From CAJPQU01 sp052170475 (GTDB lineage Bacteria; Bacillota; Negativicutes; Selenomonadales; Selenomonadaceae): a DNA stretch of 64,000 nucleotides. Location: positions 115,742 to 179,741 of the forward strand of contig JBQNAL010000003.1 in the NCBI GenBank assembly GCA_052170475.1, given 5' to 3'. Positions 50,512-59,338 of this stretch are shown here, in pieces. The notes under the pieces were generated by a model. That model saw only the letters and a list, made by a program, of their open reading frames with translations. It made no database searches and was not told the origin of the DNA. The first letter of the stretch is position 1. The number at the start of each line of letters is the position of its first letter. Position numbers and translations under genes: made by a program.

Positions 50512-51918
50512 GTGCTAAAGACAGATTTTCAAAAGGGTCTGTTCACCGTCTTAGTGGGCGTGGCCATCTGGTTCTGCCCGATGCCGGACGGGCTGAAGCC
50601 CGCCGCCTGGCACATGTTCGCCATCTTCGTCGCCACCATCATCGGCTTCATCCTGCACCCGCTGCCCATCGGCGCCATCGCGCTCATCGCCGTGGGCTTA
50701 TCCGGCTTTTTGAAGGTGCTGAAACCCGCGGAAGCTCTCTCGGGGTTTGGAAACGCCACCATCTGGCTCATCGTATCGGCGTTTCTCTTCGCCAAGGGCT
50801 TCATCAAGACGGGACTCGGTCGGCGCATCGCCTATAAGATCATGGCGGCCATCGCCACAAGCACCTTGAAGCTCGGCTATACCATGGCCATCACCGACCT
50901 CATCATCGCCCCGGCGACGCCATCCAATACCGCAAGAGGCGGCGGCATCCTGTTCCCCATCGTCAAGAGCCTCTGCGCCGCCTTCAAATCAGAACCAGGC
51001 GAAACGGGAAAAAGGCTTGGTTCCTATTTGGTAGCCTGTACCTTCCAGAACAACTGTGTCACCTCCTCCATGTTCATCACCGCCGTCGCACCGAATCTCT
51101 TGGTCGTTTCCCTGGCGAAGGAAACGGCGGGCGTAGACATCAGCTGGGGACTTTGGGCGCTGGCCTGTATCGTCCCGGGGCTCTTGGCGCTCCTTATCTG
51201 CCCCTATCTCGTCTACAAGATCTGCCCGCCGGAATTGACCCAGACGCCGGAAGCGCCGGAGCTCGCAAGAAAAGAGTTGGCCGCCATGGGCGCGATGACG
51301 CGGGACGAGAAGATCGTGTTCGGCACGTTTATTTTAGCGCTGCTCCTCTGGGCGACCTCCTCCTTTACCGGCTTTAACGCCACGATGATCGCCCTCGTCT
51401 GTATCGGCATCATGCTTGTGGGCGGCGCCCTCGTCTGGGAAGACGTCATCACGGAGAAAGCCGCTTGGGATACGCTCTTTTGGATGGGCGGCCTGATGTC
51501 CTTGGCAACCGGCCTCGCCAAATCCGGCTTTGTGGATTGGTTCGCCAAAGGCGTCGCGGGAAGCCTTACCGGCATCTCTTGGCTCACGGCACTCGTGGTA
51601 CTGTGCCTCATCAACATGTACGTCCATTACGCTTTCGCTAGCCTCTCCGCGCATGTGGGCGCGGTCTACGCCGCCTTCTTGGCGGTAGCCGTGGCGGCTG
51701 GCGCGCCGCCCCTCTTGGCGGCACTGGCCTTGGGCTGCCAGACGGGCATCATGGGGTGTCTGACCCACTACGCCACGGGACCCGCGCCCATTTACTTCGG
51801 CGCCGGGTACCACAGCCAACCCGAATGGTGGAAGATCGGCTTTATCTGCTCCATCTCCAGCCTGATCGCCTTCCTCATCGTCGGCCCCCTCTGGTGGAAA
51901 GTCTTGGGGCTTTGGTAA
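50512..51918 (+). CDS. DASS family (CitT-like) dicarboxylate/citrate transporter
   Basis: The 468-residue membrane protein of the divalent anion:sodium symporter family has about twelve helices. The first substrate hairpin carries the Ser-Asn-Thr motif in APATPSNTARGGGILFPI. At the second the usual motif reads LTHYATGPAPIYFGAG, as in CitT-type antiporters. Substrates of relatives include citrate, tartrate, succinate and sulfate. GTG at 50512 has AAGGGGG eight bases upstream. It is monocistronic with its own promoter and terminator. Confidence 0.92.
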   Translation: MLKTDFQKGLFTVLVGVAIWFCPMPDGLKPAAWHMFAIFVATIIGFILHPLPIGAIALIAVGLSGFLKVLKPAEALSGFGNATIWLIVSAFLFAKGFIKTGLGRRIAYKIMAAIATSTLKLGYTMAITDLIIAPATPSNTARGGGILFPIVKSLCAAFKSEPGETGKRLGSYLVACTFQNNCVTSSMFITAVAPNLLVVSLAKETAGVDISWGLWALACIVPGLLALLICPYLVYKICPPELTQTPEAPELARKELAAMGAMTRDEKIVFGTFILALLLWATSSFTGFNATMIALVCIGIMLVGGALVWEDVITEKAAWDTLFWMGGLMSLATGLAKSGFVDWFAKGVAGSLTGISWLTALVVLCLINMYVHYAFASLSAHVGAVYAAFLAVAVAAGAPPLLAALALGCQTGIMGCLTHYATGPAPIYFGAGYHSQPEWWKIGFICSISSLIAFLIVGPLWWKVLGLW

Positions 51919-51937
51919 TCTTCTCCAATACACACAC

Positions 51938-51975
51938 AGGCGGCCATTTCAGATGAAATGGCCGCCTGTTATTTT
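51938..51975 (+). terminator. Terminator of the DASS symporter gene
   Basis: CAGGCGGCCATTTC pairs perfectly with GAAATGGCCGCCTG over a 4-base loop and is followed by TTATTTTAT, about 20 bases after the stop codon. Confidence 0.93.
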
Positions 51976-52030
51976 ATCCTTAAGATTTTCCTTTCCCACC
52001 GCATCCTCACCGACCTCCCTTTTCCTTGAA

Positions 52031-52130
52031 GGGCTTAGGGTTTACCGAATTGCCAAGGAACTGACCGCTCGTCACATCTTGACGGTCACGGGCAAGGAGA
52101 GATGGAACGCCCCCACCATCAAGCGCGTAC
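52031..52130 (+). pseudogene. Fragment of a large serine recombinase
   Basis: The frame reads GLRVYRIAKELTARHILTVTGKERWNAPTIKR, which matches the recombinase domain of large serine recombinases (SxxxIAxxLNxxGIxTxxGKxxWxxxTIxxIL). Only about 33 residues survive; the catalytic serine domain and the rest are gone. It is directly upstream of the methyltransferase gene and suggests past arrival of mobile DNA. Confidence 0.72.
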
Positions 52131-52212
52131 GCCTTGACACCAAAGGAAAACTGCCATACAATGAACGAAGTATTGAGAATCTATATCAATTGTTTTACAG
52201 GGAGGCCTTTCC

Positions 52213-53019
52213 GTGAAAATAAAACTCAGCGGTGTATCGGAAACCTTGCTCATTCCTCTTTGGGCGCGAGCGGAAGAAACGAAACGGGCGGACGGTTTGA
52301 TTCGAGATGAGTTTGCCGTACAGCTCGTCGAGCAAATCGACTATGATTTCGCCAAGTTCGCTCGTGCCAAACATTCGCAAACAGGCGTTGCCGTGCGCAG
52401 TTACATCCTCGATCATGAAACGACCGCTTTCATCGAACAGCACCCCGACGCAGTCTGCATCAATCTTGCCTGCGGTCTTGACACGCGCTTTTATCGCGTA
52501 GATAACGGAAAGATCGACTGGTACAACCTCGACTTGCCCGATGTCATGGCGCTGCGCCAAAGGCTGCTGCCCGAAAAGAATGTGCGCATACACGAGCTGT
52601 CCGCCTCCGTCTTTGATGCCACTTGGCTGCCACAAATCGATCATGCGAGCCGCCCCGTCCTCATTCTCATGGAAGGCGCTGCCATGTACTTCACCGAAGA
52701 ACAGATGCGCGATCTTTTCACAATGCTCACAAAAGCCTTTGCCGACGCCTCCATGCTCATCGAGATCATGACCCCCTTCTTCGTCCGTCAGCAGAAGCGT
52801 CACGATGCCGTAGATACAAAGAAAACGCCGTTTCAATGGGGCATCAAGAGCGGCAAGGAGATAGAAAAGCTCCATTCTGCGATCACGTTTTGCAAGGAGC
52901 AGACCTTTTACGAAGGATTCCGCCGCCGCTGGGGCTGGCTCGGCGTTCTTTCCGTGATCCCATGGTGGAACAGAAACTGCAACAACAAGATTGCCTGCCT
53001 GCACTTTGCCGCCTCGTAA
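52213..53019 (+). CDS. TcmP-like class I SAM-dependent methyltransferase
   Basis: The 268-residue protein belongs to the leucine carboxyl methyltransferase/TcmP family (O-methyltransferases first known from polyketide pathways). The SAM-binding motif is INLACGLDTRFYRVD at about 83-97; YNLDLPDVMALRQ and LILMEGAAMYFTEEQM are further family hallmarks. GTG at 52213 has AGGGAGG upstream. It is flanked by a recombinase fragment and an unusual intergenic region, so it was probably acquired. The substrate is unknown. Confidence 0.88.
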   Translation: MKIKLSGVSETLLIPLWARAEETKRADGLIRDEFAVQLVEQIDYDFAKFARAKHSQTGVAVRSYILDHETTAFIEQHPDAVCINLACGLDTRFYRVDNGKIDWYNLDLPDVMALRQRLLPEKNVRIHELSASVFDATWLPQIDHASRPVLILMEGAAMYFTEEQMRDLFTMLTKAFADASMLIEIMTPFFVRQQKRHDAVDTKKTPFQWGIKSGKEIEKLHSAITFCKEQTFYEGFRRRWGWLGVLSVIPWWNRNCNNKIACLHFAAS

Positions 53020-53339
53020 AGCGCTAAAGTACAGCCAGGCAATCTGATAAACGTTTTAATCAAGAAACAAAGTCTGCCTTGAATTGGCTCTTCGATAGTG
53101 CTTGTCCGATATCCAAGTTCCTATGACTCGTTTTTAGATTTCTGTGGCAATTTTGCTGGCGGGGCTGTGCAAAATCTCAACCGGGGGGTGCATTTGCACC
53201 CCCTTTCGCTATGCCGAAAATCCTTGATTTATGCGGCTTTTCGGCTGATACTATTTTAACGATGGCAAGGGAGTGCAAGGTTAAATTGTATTGAAGTTAT
53301 TGGTAAAAGGGAGAGCAAGAGAAACAGACAGCTTTTCTT
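53020..53339. other. Intergenic region with perfect stem-loop
   Basis: This 320-base region has a lower GC content than its surroundings and no supported gene. It holds a stem GGGGGTGCA/TGCACCCCC (53184-53203) followed by TTT, possibly a weak terminator for the methyltransferase gene or part of a mobile-element intergenic region. A second small inverted pair, GCCGAAAA and a looser TTTTCGGC, lies at 53212-53252. Confidence 0.5.
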
Positions 53340-55226
53340 TTAACTTGTCATCCCCGGTTGACCACTGCGATACTTCCTGTCATAGAGAAGGGCTGCCAAT
53401 AGCACGACAAAGCAAGACCCCGCGTTATGCACCAAAGCGCCGGTGGTCGGCGTAAGAACCCCTTGCACCGAGAGAAGGATCGCGCAAAAATTGATGAGCA
53501 TGGAGAGGAGAATAGCCGTATGGATGGTGCGCACGGTAGCATTTGCCAGCCATTTCAGATAGGGGATTTTAGAAATGTCGTCGGTCATGAGCGCCACATC
53601 GGCAGCCTCAATCGCAATATCGCTTCCCATGACGCCCATGGCTACCCCCACGTCGGCTGTTTTCAGAGCCGGCGCGTCATTGACGCCGTCGCCGATCATA
53701 GAGACGCACTTCTCTTTCTTTAATTTGACAATGTGCTTTACTTTGTCTTCCGGCAAAAGATCGGCCGCCACCTTCCTGATGCCCACCCGGGCAGCAAAAT
53801 ACGCTGCCGCCGTTTGATTGTCCCCCGTTAAAAGCACAACCTCGGTGTCCATCCCGGCAAGCGTCCGCACCATATCGGCCGCCTCCGGGCGCAGGACATC
53901 CGAAAGGGCGATGATGCCAAGGACATCGGTCGTATTGGCCACGATAACGGACGCCTTGCCCTCTGTCTGCATCTTTTCAAGCGCCTGTTTAACTTTCTCG
54001 GTGATTGCGATTCCCCTTTCACGGAGCAGTTTCTCGTTGCCGAGGATGTAGTTGACGCCCTTTACCGTTGCGATGATGCCTTTCCCCGCCATCATGCCAA
54101 AGTCTGCTGCCTCGTACAAAGGCACTCCCTTGGCTTTCGCGTCCTCCGCGATGGCTTTGCCCAGCGGATGTTCACTGCGGCTTTCTGCCGAAGCCGCTAT
54201 TTGCAAAAGCTCCTCCGAGGTCATATCCGCCATGGGAAGTACCTCGTTGATCGCCAAGCGCCCGTAGGTTAGGGTTCCTGTTTTGTCAAAGGCCATGGTA
54301 TTCACCTTGCCCATTTTTTCCAACGCGTCCCCGGATTTGATGATCACACCGTGTTTTGTCGCTTGCCCGATGGCCGCTGTGATCGCGGTCGGGGTCGCCA
54401 AGACCAGCGCACAGGGGCAGAAAACCACCAACACGGTGACGGCGCGCACGATCTCTCCCGTGAAGAAATAGGTGCCTATCGCGATCAGGAGCGCGGCCGG
54501 GACGAGCCAGCTTGCTGCTTTGTCGGCGATTCTTTGGGTGGGCGCTTGCTTTGCCTCGGCCTCGGCGACCATACGGATCAGTTTTTGGAGCGAGCTATCC
54601 TCTCCTACCTTGGTCGCCGTGACGTCAATCGCGCCAAATTGATTCAGCGTGCCGCTGAACACCCCATCGCCTGCCGCTTTGTCCACCGGAAGGCTTTCGC
54701 CGGTCATGACCGACTGATCGACGGACGTCTCTCCTGCCCGTATCACACCGTCTACGGGGATCGTTTCCCCCGGCAGGATGCGTAACAGGTCACCTGTTTT
54801 TATCTCGGTCACACGCACGATCGTTTCCTGATTGTTTCGGATGAGGCGTCCTGTTTCTGGTTCCAAGGCAAGCAACTTCTTTAGCCCTTGTTTGGCGCGG
54901 TTGGTCGTCATGTCCTCGAGCAACGCGCCAATCGCCATAATGAACGCTACTTCCCCTGCGGCAAACAAGTCGCCGATGAGGAGCGCTGCGATCATGGCCA
55001 TGGAAATCAAAAGCGCGGAAGAAATCTTGCGGATGCCTTGGTTCTTCACCAGTCGGAAGACAGACAGGTACAAGAGCGGCAGACCGCATACCATCACCGC
55101 CACCCATGCCAACTGCTCCATCTGAGAGTACCCTATCATGGGGAGGAAAAAGGAAGCCGCCAAAAAAACACCGGCGATTCCTGTCATTCGCCAACCTGAT
55201 AAAACTGCATTCACCTGTGCAAGCAT
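53340..55226 (-). CDS. Heavy-metal P-type ATPase (P1B type)
   Basis: This 628-residue transporter pumps heavy-metal cations, probably out of the cell. The membrane metal site is Cys-Pro-Cys at 270-272 (VVFCPCALVLATP); other motifs are TGES (175-178), the phosphorylation site DKTGTLT (314-320), SEHPLGKAI and GDGVNDAPAL. The last helix has HNAGSCFVVLLAALLYDRK, more like Zn/Cd than Cu ATPases. There is no N-terminal HMA domain, so it is shorter than most. The ATG at 55226 has GGGGG seven bases upstream. A divergent TetR gene lies beside it. Confidence 0.93.
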   Translation of the reverse strand: MLAQVNAVLSGWRMTGIAGVFLAASFFLPMIGYSQMEQLAWVAVMVCGLPLLYLSVFRLVKNQGIRKISSALLISMAMIAALLIGDLFAAGEVAFIMAIGALLEDMTTNRAKQGLKKLLALEPETGRLIRNNQETIVRVTEIKTGDLLRILPGETIPVDGVIRAGETSVDQSVMTGESLPVDKAAGDGVFSGTLNQFGAIDVTATKVGEDSSLQKLIRMVAEAEAKQAPTQRIADKAASWLVPAALLIAIGTYFFTGEIVRAVTVLVVFCPCALVLATPTAITAAIGQATKHGVIIKSGDALEKMGKVNTMAFDKTGTLTYGRLAINEVLPMADMTSEELLQIAASAESRSEHPLGKAIAEDAKAKGVPLYEAADFGMMAGKGIIATVKGVNYILGNEKLLRERGIAITEKVKQALEKMQTEGKASVIVANTTDVLGIIALSDVLRPEAADMVRTLAGMDTEVVLLTGDNQTAAAYFAARVGIRKVAADLLPEDKVKHIVKLKKEKCVSMIGDGVNDAPALKTADVGVAMGVMGSDIAIEAADVALMTDDISKIPYLKWLANATVRTIHTAILLSMLINFCAILLSVQGVLTPTTGALVHNAGSCFVVLLAALLYDRKYRSGQPGMTS

Positions 55227-55264
55227 GATCCGTCCCCCACCTTTATTATATACACACATCATCC

Positions 55265-55294
55265 ATTACTGAATCTATTGTTCTGTAATCAGTA
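55265..55294. promoter_or_regulatory. Palindrome upstream of the metal ATPase
   Basis: Overlapping inverted repeats, ATTAC/GTAAT and TACTGA/TCAGTA, span 55265-55294 with dyad symmetry, about 40 bases upstream of the ATPase start. Its position suits a regulator-binding site; which protein binds is unknown. Confidence 0.45.
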
Positions 55295-55420
55295 TAGGCA
55301 CGAGGACGGACGGGGACAAGAAGCAAATGGCGGCTAACGTCCATTACAAAACAATCAGGGCAAAGTGTTCCATAGTGGTTCTTCTTCCCTCTTGCCGTTC
55401 CCCCCGGCGAGGGAAAGAGA

Positions 55421-55449
55421 TTGACAGAACAAAAATGCAATCCTATACT
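55421..55449 (+). promoter_or_regulatory. Promoter of the tetR gene
   Basis: A perfect TTGACA (55421-55426) and TATACT (55444-55449) are separated by 17 bases, about 80 bases before the TetR start. Confidence 0.75.
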
Positions 55450-55468
55450 AAAGCTAATCATACAATAG

Positions 55469-55483
55469 CGAACACGCTGTTCG
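55469..55483. promoter_or_regulatory. Candidate TetR operator
   Basis: CGAACA-CGC-TGTTCG is a perfect 6-bp inverted repeat with a 3-base centre, lying 20 bases downstream of the tetR -10 box. Such a site suits autoregulation by the adjacent TetR protein. Confidence 0.5.
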
Positions 55484-55526
55484 GCTGCATTGGATGCCCG
55501 AACAAAACCATCGGAGGGCGAAAGGA

Positions 55527-56087
55527 ATGGATCGACGACAAAAGAAGACGCGACAAGCCGTATTTCAGGCGTTCACGTCTTTATTGGAAAAGAAGCATTA
55601 TTCCAAACTCACCACGCAAGAGATTATTGAACGTGCCAATATCGGAAGAAGTACGTTTTATGCGCATTTTGCTACGAAGGACGAACTTCTCAAGGCGTTA
55701 TGCACAGAGATTTTTACGCATGTGTTTGACGATCATTTATCTAGGGAGAGCACCCATGATTTTTCCGCTGAACCCGTGAACTTGCAAGCAGAGCTCACGC
55801 ATATTCTGTACCATTTGCACGATAGCCGGCCGTATCTCAGAGGGCTGCTTCTCTCTGAAAGCGGCGAATTGTTTATCCAACATTTCAAAGGCTATCTCGT
55901 TGAGGTCTTTAGAAAAAATCTCAAAGATGGCTGCATGGATGTGCCTACGGACTACATGCTCAATCACATGGTCTATTCCTTTGCGGAGACCGTTCGCTGG
56001 TGGATGAAAAACGAGGCATACACACCAGAGGAGGTCAGTCGATTTTTCTTCACGGTCAGCGGTTTTCTCCACGAGGGGACACGTTGA
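55527..56087 (+). CDS. TetR/AcrR family transcriptional regulator
   Basis: The 186-residue protein has an N-terminal helix-turn-helix (about 4-50; RQAVFQAFTSLLEKKHYSKLTTQEIIERANIGRSTFYAHFATKDELL) and an alpha-helical ligand domain ending in the TetR_C-type VRWWMKNEAYTPEEVSRFFFTVSGFLHEG. The ATG at 55527 has GGAGGG eight bases upstream. It is divergent from the metal ATPase, whose expression it may control, although metal sensing is unusual for this family. Confidence 0.9.
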   Translation: MDRRQKKTRQAVFQAFTSLLEKKHYSKLTTQEIIERANIGRSTFYAHFATKDELLKALCTEIFTHVFDDHLSRESTHDFSAEPVNLQAELTHILYHLHDSRPYLRGLLLSESGELFIQHFKGYLVEVFRKNLKDGCMDVPTDYMLNHMVYSFAETVRWWMKNEAYTPEEVSRFFFTVSGFLHEGTR

Positions 56088-56107
56088 TCGGGGCGCTATG
56101 CCCGAAC

Positions 56108-56140
56108 ACAAAAACCCACCTGCCTGGCAGGTGGGTTTTG
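56108..56140. terminator. Bidirectional terminator between the tetR gene and csaB
   Basis: AAACCCACCTGCC pairs with GGCAGGTGGGTTT over a very short loop, flanked by A and T runs on either side. It separates convergent transcripts. Confidence 0.9.
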
Positions 56141-56156
56141 ATATGAGAGATCGTCT

Positions 56157-57251
56157 TCACTTTTTATCGATCAGTTCCAGCGCCAATTCGGCGTTTCTCG
56201 AAGCCAAGCGCCGCAGCTCGGCGATGCGCGCTTCGTTTTCGCGGGGGAAGTCCTCGCGCCGCGCCCATTTTTCCCGCACGGCAGCCATGAGGTTTTCCAC
56301 TGTGACCGTCTGAAGATCCGCCACAGGACGATCGCCCACGGAGTCTAAAAAGCGGTCGATCTTCGGGTCGTAAGAAATGCCCACCATGGGAATCCCCATG
56401 ACCCCAGCAAAGATCAAAGCGTGAAGCCGGATGGAAATCAGGAGATCCAAATTGCCCACGATGGAAAGCAGCTCGCTGGTCGTATATTCCTCTCCCAAAA
56501 CGATCACCGATTCCTCCGTCATCGCGGCAATCGTTTGCGCCGTATTCACATCTTCCGGGTACTGCATGGGCAGAAACACCACCCGGGCGTCCAATTCCCG
56601 CACGATCATGGCGGCGGCGGCGGCGATCACCTTTTTGTACCCTTCCCATCCGCGCCATTCCCGCACCGAGATGCCCACCACGGGCTTGGCGCCGGCGGCT
56701 TTGTACTTCGTCAAAATCGCGCGGCCAAGCCCGCGATCCACAGGATGAATCGCCAGCACGGGATCGGCGGTCACTTCCATCGGGGGACGCAGCACCGCGA
56801 GACTTTGGAGTTCCTTCAAAGAGCCGTGATCCCGCACCGTGATCCGCGACACCTTCTGGCTGATGGCTCTCATGAGCCAGCGGGGAAAAGCGCCGCAAAC
56901 AGGCCCTATCCCCTGCGCGTAGAGCATCACCGGCTTATCCAAGAAGCGGGCGAGGAAGATGACGCTCAGGTAATAATAAAGGCTGCGCCCGCTGGTGACG
57001 TTTTGCAGGAGACTGCCGCCGCCGGAAATGACGAGATCCGCCTCGCGGAGTGCCGACCATATCGCGCCGACGGAAAGCCACGGGATCGCCTTCACCCCAT
57101 GGCGTCGCTCCGTATCCGCCGGGTCAGCCGAGATGACGGTGATATGAAGTTTCGGATCAAGTTCGGACAACACCTCGATCATCGCCGCCAACATGGCTTC
57201 ATCGCCGGCGTTTTTTGAACCGTAGTATCCCGAAACGACAATTTTGCTCAT
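56157..57251 (-). CDS. csaB: Polysaccharide pyruvyl transferase CsaB
   Basis: CsaB adds pyruvate to a cell-wall polysaccharide so that SLH-domain proteins can bind. The 364-residue protein has the family start VVSGYYGSKNAGDEAMLAAMIEVL, the ISGGGSLLQNVTSGRSLYYYL region, YAQGIGPV and the C-terminal SIRLHALIFAGVMGIPMVGISYDPK. It overlaps the upstream DUF5693 gene by four bases (ATGA), the usual pairing. In diderm Negativicutes the SLH partner is modified peptidoglycan (known for Selenomonas), so its exact acceptor is uncertain. Confidence 0.93.
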   Translation of the reverse strand: MSKIVVSGYYGSKNAGDEAMLAAMIEVLSELDPKLHITVISADPADTERRHGVKAIPWLSVGAIWSALREADLVISGGGSLLQNVTSGRSLYYYLSVIFLARFLDKPVMLYAQGIGPVCGAFPRWLMRAISQKVSRITVRDHGSLKELQSLAVLRPPMEVTADPVLAIHPVDRGLGRAILTKYKAAGAKPVVGISVREWRGWEGYKKVIAAAAAMIVRELDARVVFLPMQYPEDVNTAQTIAAMTEESVIVLGEEYTTSELLSIVGNLDLLISIRLHALIFAGVMGIPMVGISYDPKIDRFLDSVGDRPVADLQTVTVENLMAAVREKWARREDFPRENEARIAELRRLASRNAELALELIDKK

Positions 57252-59299
57252 TCTTCCCCCGCCTGACGCGCCTTAGCCATGCGCAGCATTCGTTCCCCCA
57301 GCGCGAAGAGCAGCATGGCCGCCGCGCCGATCATCGCTCCGCCCACGAGACCGCCGATACCCCGGGCAAAGGACATCATCACCGGCGTCCGCATGTGGGC
57401 GAAGGTTTCCACCATGGAGCCCTGCCCAATGGTGGCCGCTAAGACAAGCAAAAAGAGTACCATCCCCGGCCATTTCTTAAACCACGCGAACGCCGCCAGC
57501 ATGAAGGCCGGATGACCGATCAAAAGCTCTTTAGAGCGTGGCCGCGCATAAAGCGCTTCCTCCAAAAACGCCCGAAAGCGAAGCTCCAGCCCCGAGACCG
57601 GCATCCCCATGCTGTGGCCGGAGCGCGCCACTAAGACGATCCCCGCCACCAGCATGAAAAAGAGAACCCCGAGCGTCTTCATCGTCACGGGCATGGAAAA
57701 AAGCCGACGCCCTTGCGCCATAAAGCCCTCAGCCGTATCCTCAAATACCGAAAACCGCTCCAAAAAGGCGACGGCGACCAAAAGGATCGGCAGCACGAAG
57801 GTCAGCTTGATCCCCCGGAAGATGTTCACTTCCAAAAAGTATTCCACGTCGGAGAGCGCCCCCGAGAGATACGCCGCCCCCACGAAGGACAGCGCCCCCG
57901 TCAAAAAGAGCGCCAGCGCCGCAAGCGCTATCCCCTGCAAGAGTGACATCGAGGGGGGCGTTTTCTGGGCGCGAATGCAGTCCAATTGTCCGATGACGGC
58001 CAGCGCGGGAAATACGTTGGCGCTCGCCAGTGCCGCCAAGAGGCGCACCGTGCCGCCATGTCCCATCAATACAGGCACCGCCGCCGCTGTGCCGCAGACG
58101 GCGAAGAGAGCCATCTGCCACGCCGGGCGGCGATTCAGCGCGGGAATGACGAGGGAGAGGTAGAGGACGCCCCCCGCCGCCACCCCCAGCACGATCAGCG
58201 CCCGAAGGAGCGGCGACGGCGCAAAGGGCGAAAACGTCCCCGCCCGCCCCAAGGTGAAGCCGTGAGATTGGAGCTTATCCCGCACCGCCGCGATATACGC
58301 CATATTCGTCTCCATGAGGGAGCGACCCAATTCCGGCGTCTTGTAGATGTGCAGGAGGTCGATGCGGATGTTGCGCTCTTCGTCCGTATTGACCCAGCGC
58401 TCCACTGCGGCGTCACGCTTCATCTTGGGCTGTTCTTCCTCCGGGATGAAGTACGTCCGCGCAGCCTTGTACTCATAGAGCCGCGCCGCCGAGAGCAGCC
58501 CCTCCTGCTTGTAAAATTGGAGCTGCGTCGGCGCTTCGATGAGCCCCAAGGTGATGTCGTGCGCCGAAAGCCCCTTCACCAACGCAAAAAGCGCGTCAGG
58601 CGCGCCCAACGCCTCCTTGCCGGAAAAGAGCATCTCAGAGACCCGGATGCCGTCAAGGCGGCGAAAGACCGCCGCCACGTCCTCTTCCGTCGCCTGCACA
58701 TAGTTGCTGGGGCGCGCCAAGACGTAAAAGCCCGCCGCATTCACCGCCCTCATCTCATCCGTGGGCAGTCCTAAATTCATCTTTTCAAAGGACGGATAGT
58801 GCGCCTTCACCGCCAGCGCTTCCTGCCCGTCCACGGTGAAGGAACGCACGCGCGCAGCCCCCAAGCGGCGAATGAGATCTTCCTTCACTTCCCGGAAGGT
58901 GAGGGGATCGCGGCCGGTGACGTAGACCTCCGTCCCCACGATCTCGCCGCGCTCCACGAGGGCGCGCCAGCCGGGGCTGTGTAAAGCTCCGCTCTGATAG
59001 CGCTCAAAGAGCGCCGCCCCCGGCGTCGCGCTGGCCTTGCCGCTGACGTTGAGCTTCTTAAAGGTCCTCTCATAGACCGCCAAGGACGTGATCCCGGCTT
59101 CTTTCGCCTGCCGCAGCACATCCTCCGGGGGCAGGCCTTCCCGCTCCGCCAACTCCAAAAGACCTTCGTAGTCGATGGCCAAATCCACCGTCATATTCTG
59201 CTGTTCTGCCGCATACCGCATGACATTGACGGCCATCGCCGCCAAAAAGCCGACGAAGATCACCGCCAAGAGGATACGGTTATAACGGAAACGCTTCAT
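57248..59299 (-). CDS. DUF5693 family membrane protein
   Basis: The 683-residue protein has one N-terminal helix (about 8-25), a large soluble region (about 30-365, with LLELAEREGLPPEDVLRQAKEAGITSLAVYE and a FSGKEALGAPDALFALVKGL segment that recalls a TIM-barrel-like fold) and about eight C-terminal helices. The family occurs beside csaB but has no established function; a role in polysaccharide export or pyruvylation is inferred from that pairing. I chose the ATG at 59299 with AAGGTGG eight bases upstream over the one at 59320. Confidence 0.8.
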   Translation of the reverse strand: MKRFRYNRILLAVIFVGFLAAMAVNVMRYAAEQQNMTVDLAIDYEGLLELAEREGLPPEDVLRQAKEAGITSLAVYERTFKKLNVSGKASATPGAALFERYQSGALHSPGWRALVERGEIVGTEVYVTGRDPLTFREVKEDLIRRLGAARVRSFTVDGQEALAVKAHYPSFEKMNLGLPTDEMRAVNAAGFYVLARPSNYVQATEEDVAAVFRRLDGIRVSEMLFSGKEALGAPDALFALVKGLSAHDITLGLIEAPTQLQFYKQEGLLSAARLYEYKAARTYFIPEEEQPKMKRDAAVERWVNTDEERNIRIDLLHIYKTPELGRSLMETNMAYIAAVRDKLQSHGFTLGRAGTFSPFAPSPLLRALIVLGVAAGGVLYLSLVIPALNRRPAWQMALFAVCGTAAAVPVLMGHGGTVRLLAALASANVFPALAVIGQLDCIRAQKTPPSMSLLQGIALAALALFLTGALSFVGAAYLSGALSDVEYFLEVNIFRGIKLTFVLPILLVAVAFLERFSVFEDTAEGFMAQGRRLFSMPVTMKTLGVLFFMLVAGIVLVARSGHSMGMPVSGLELRFRAFLEEALYARPRSKELLIGHPAFMLAAFAWFKKWPGMVLFLLVLAATIGQGSMVETFAHMRTPVMMSFARGIGGLVGGAMIGAAAMLLFALGERMLRMAKARQAGEE

Positions 59300-59338
59300 G
59301 AACTTTACCACCTTGCACAAAAAGCGCGGTCTATCCCG

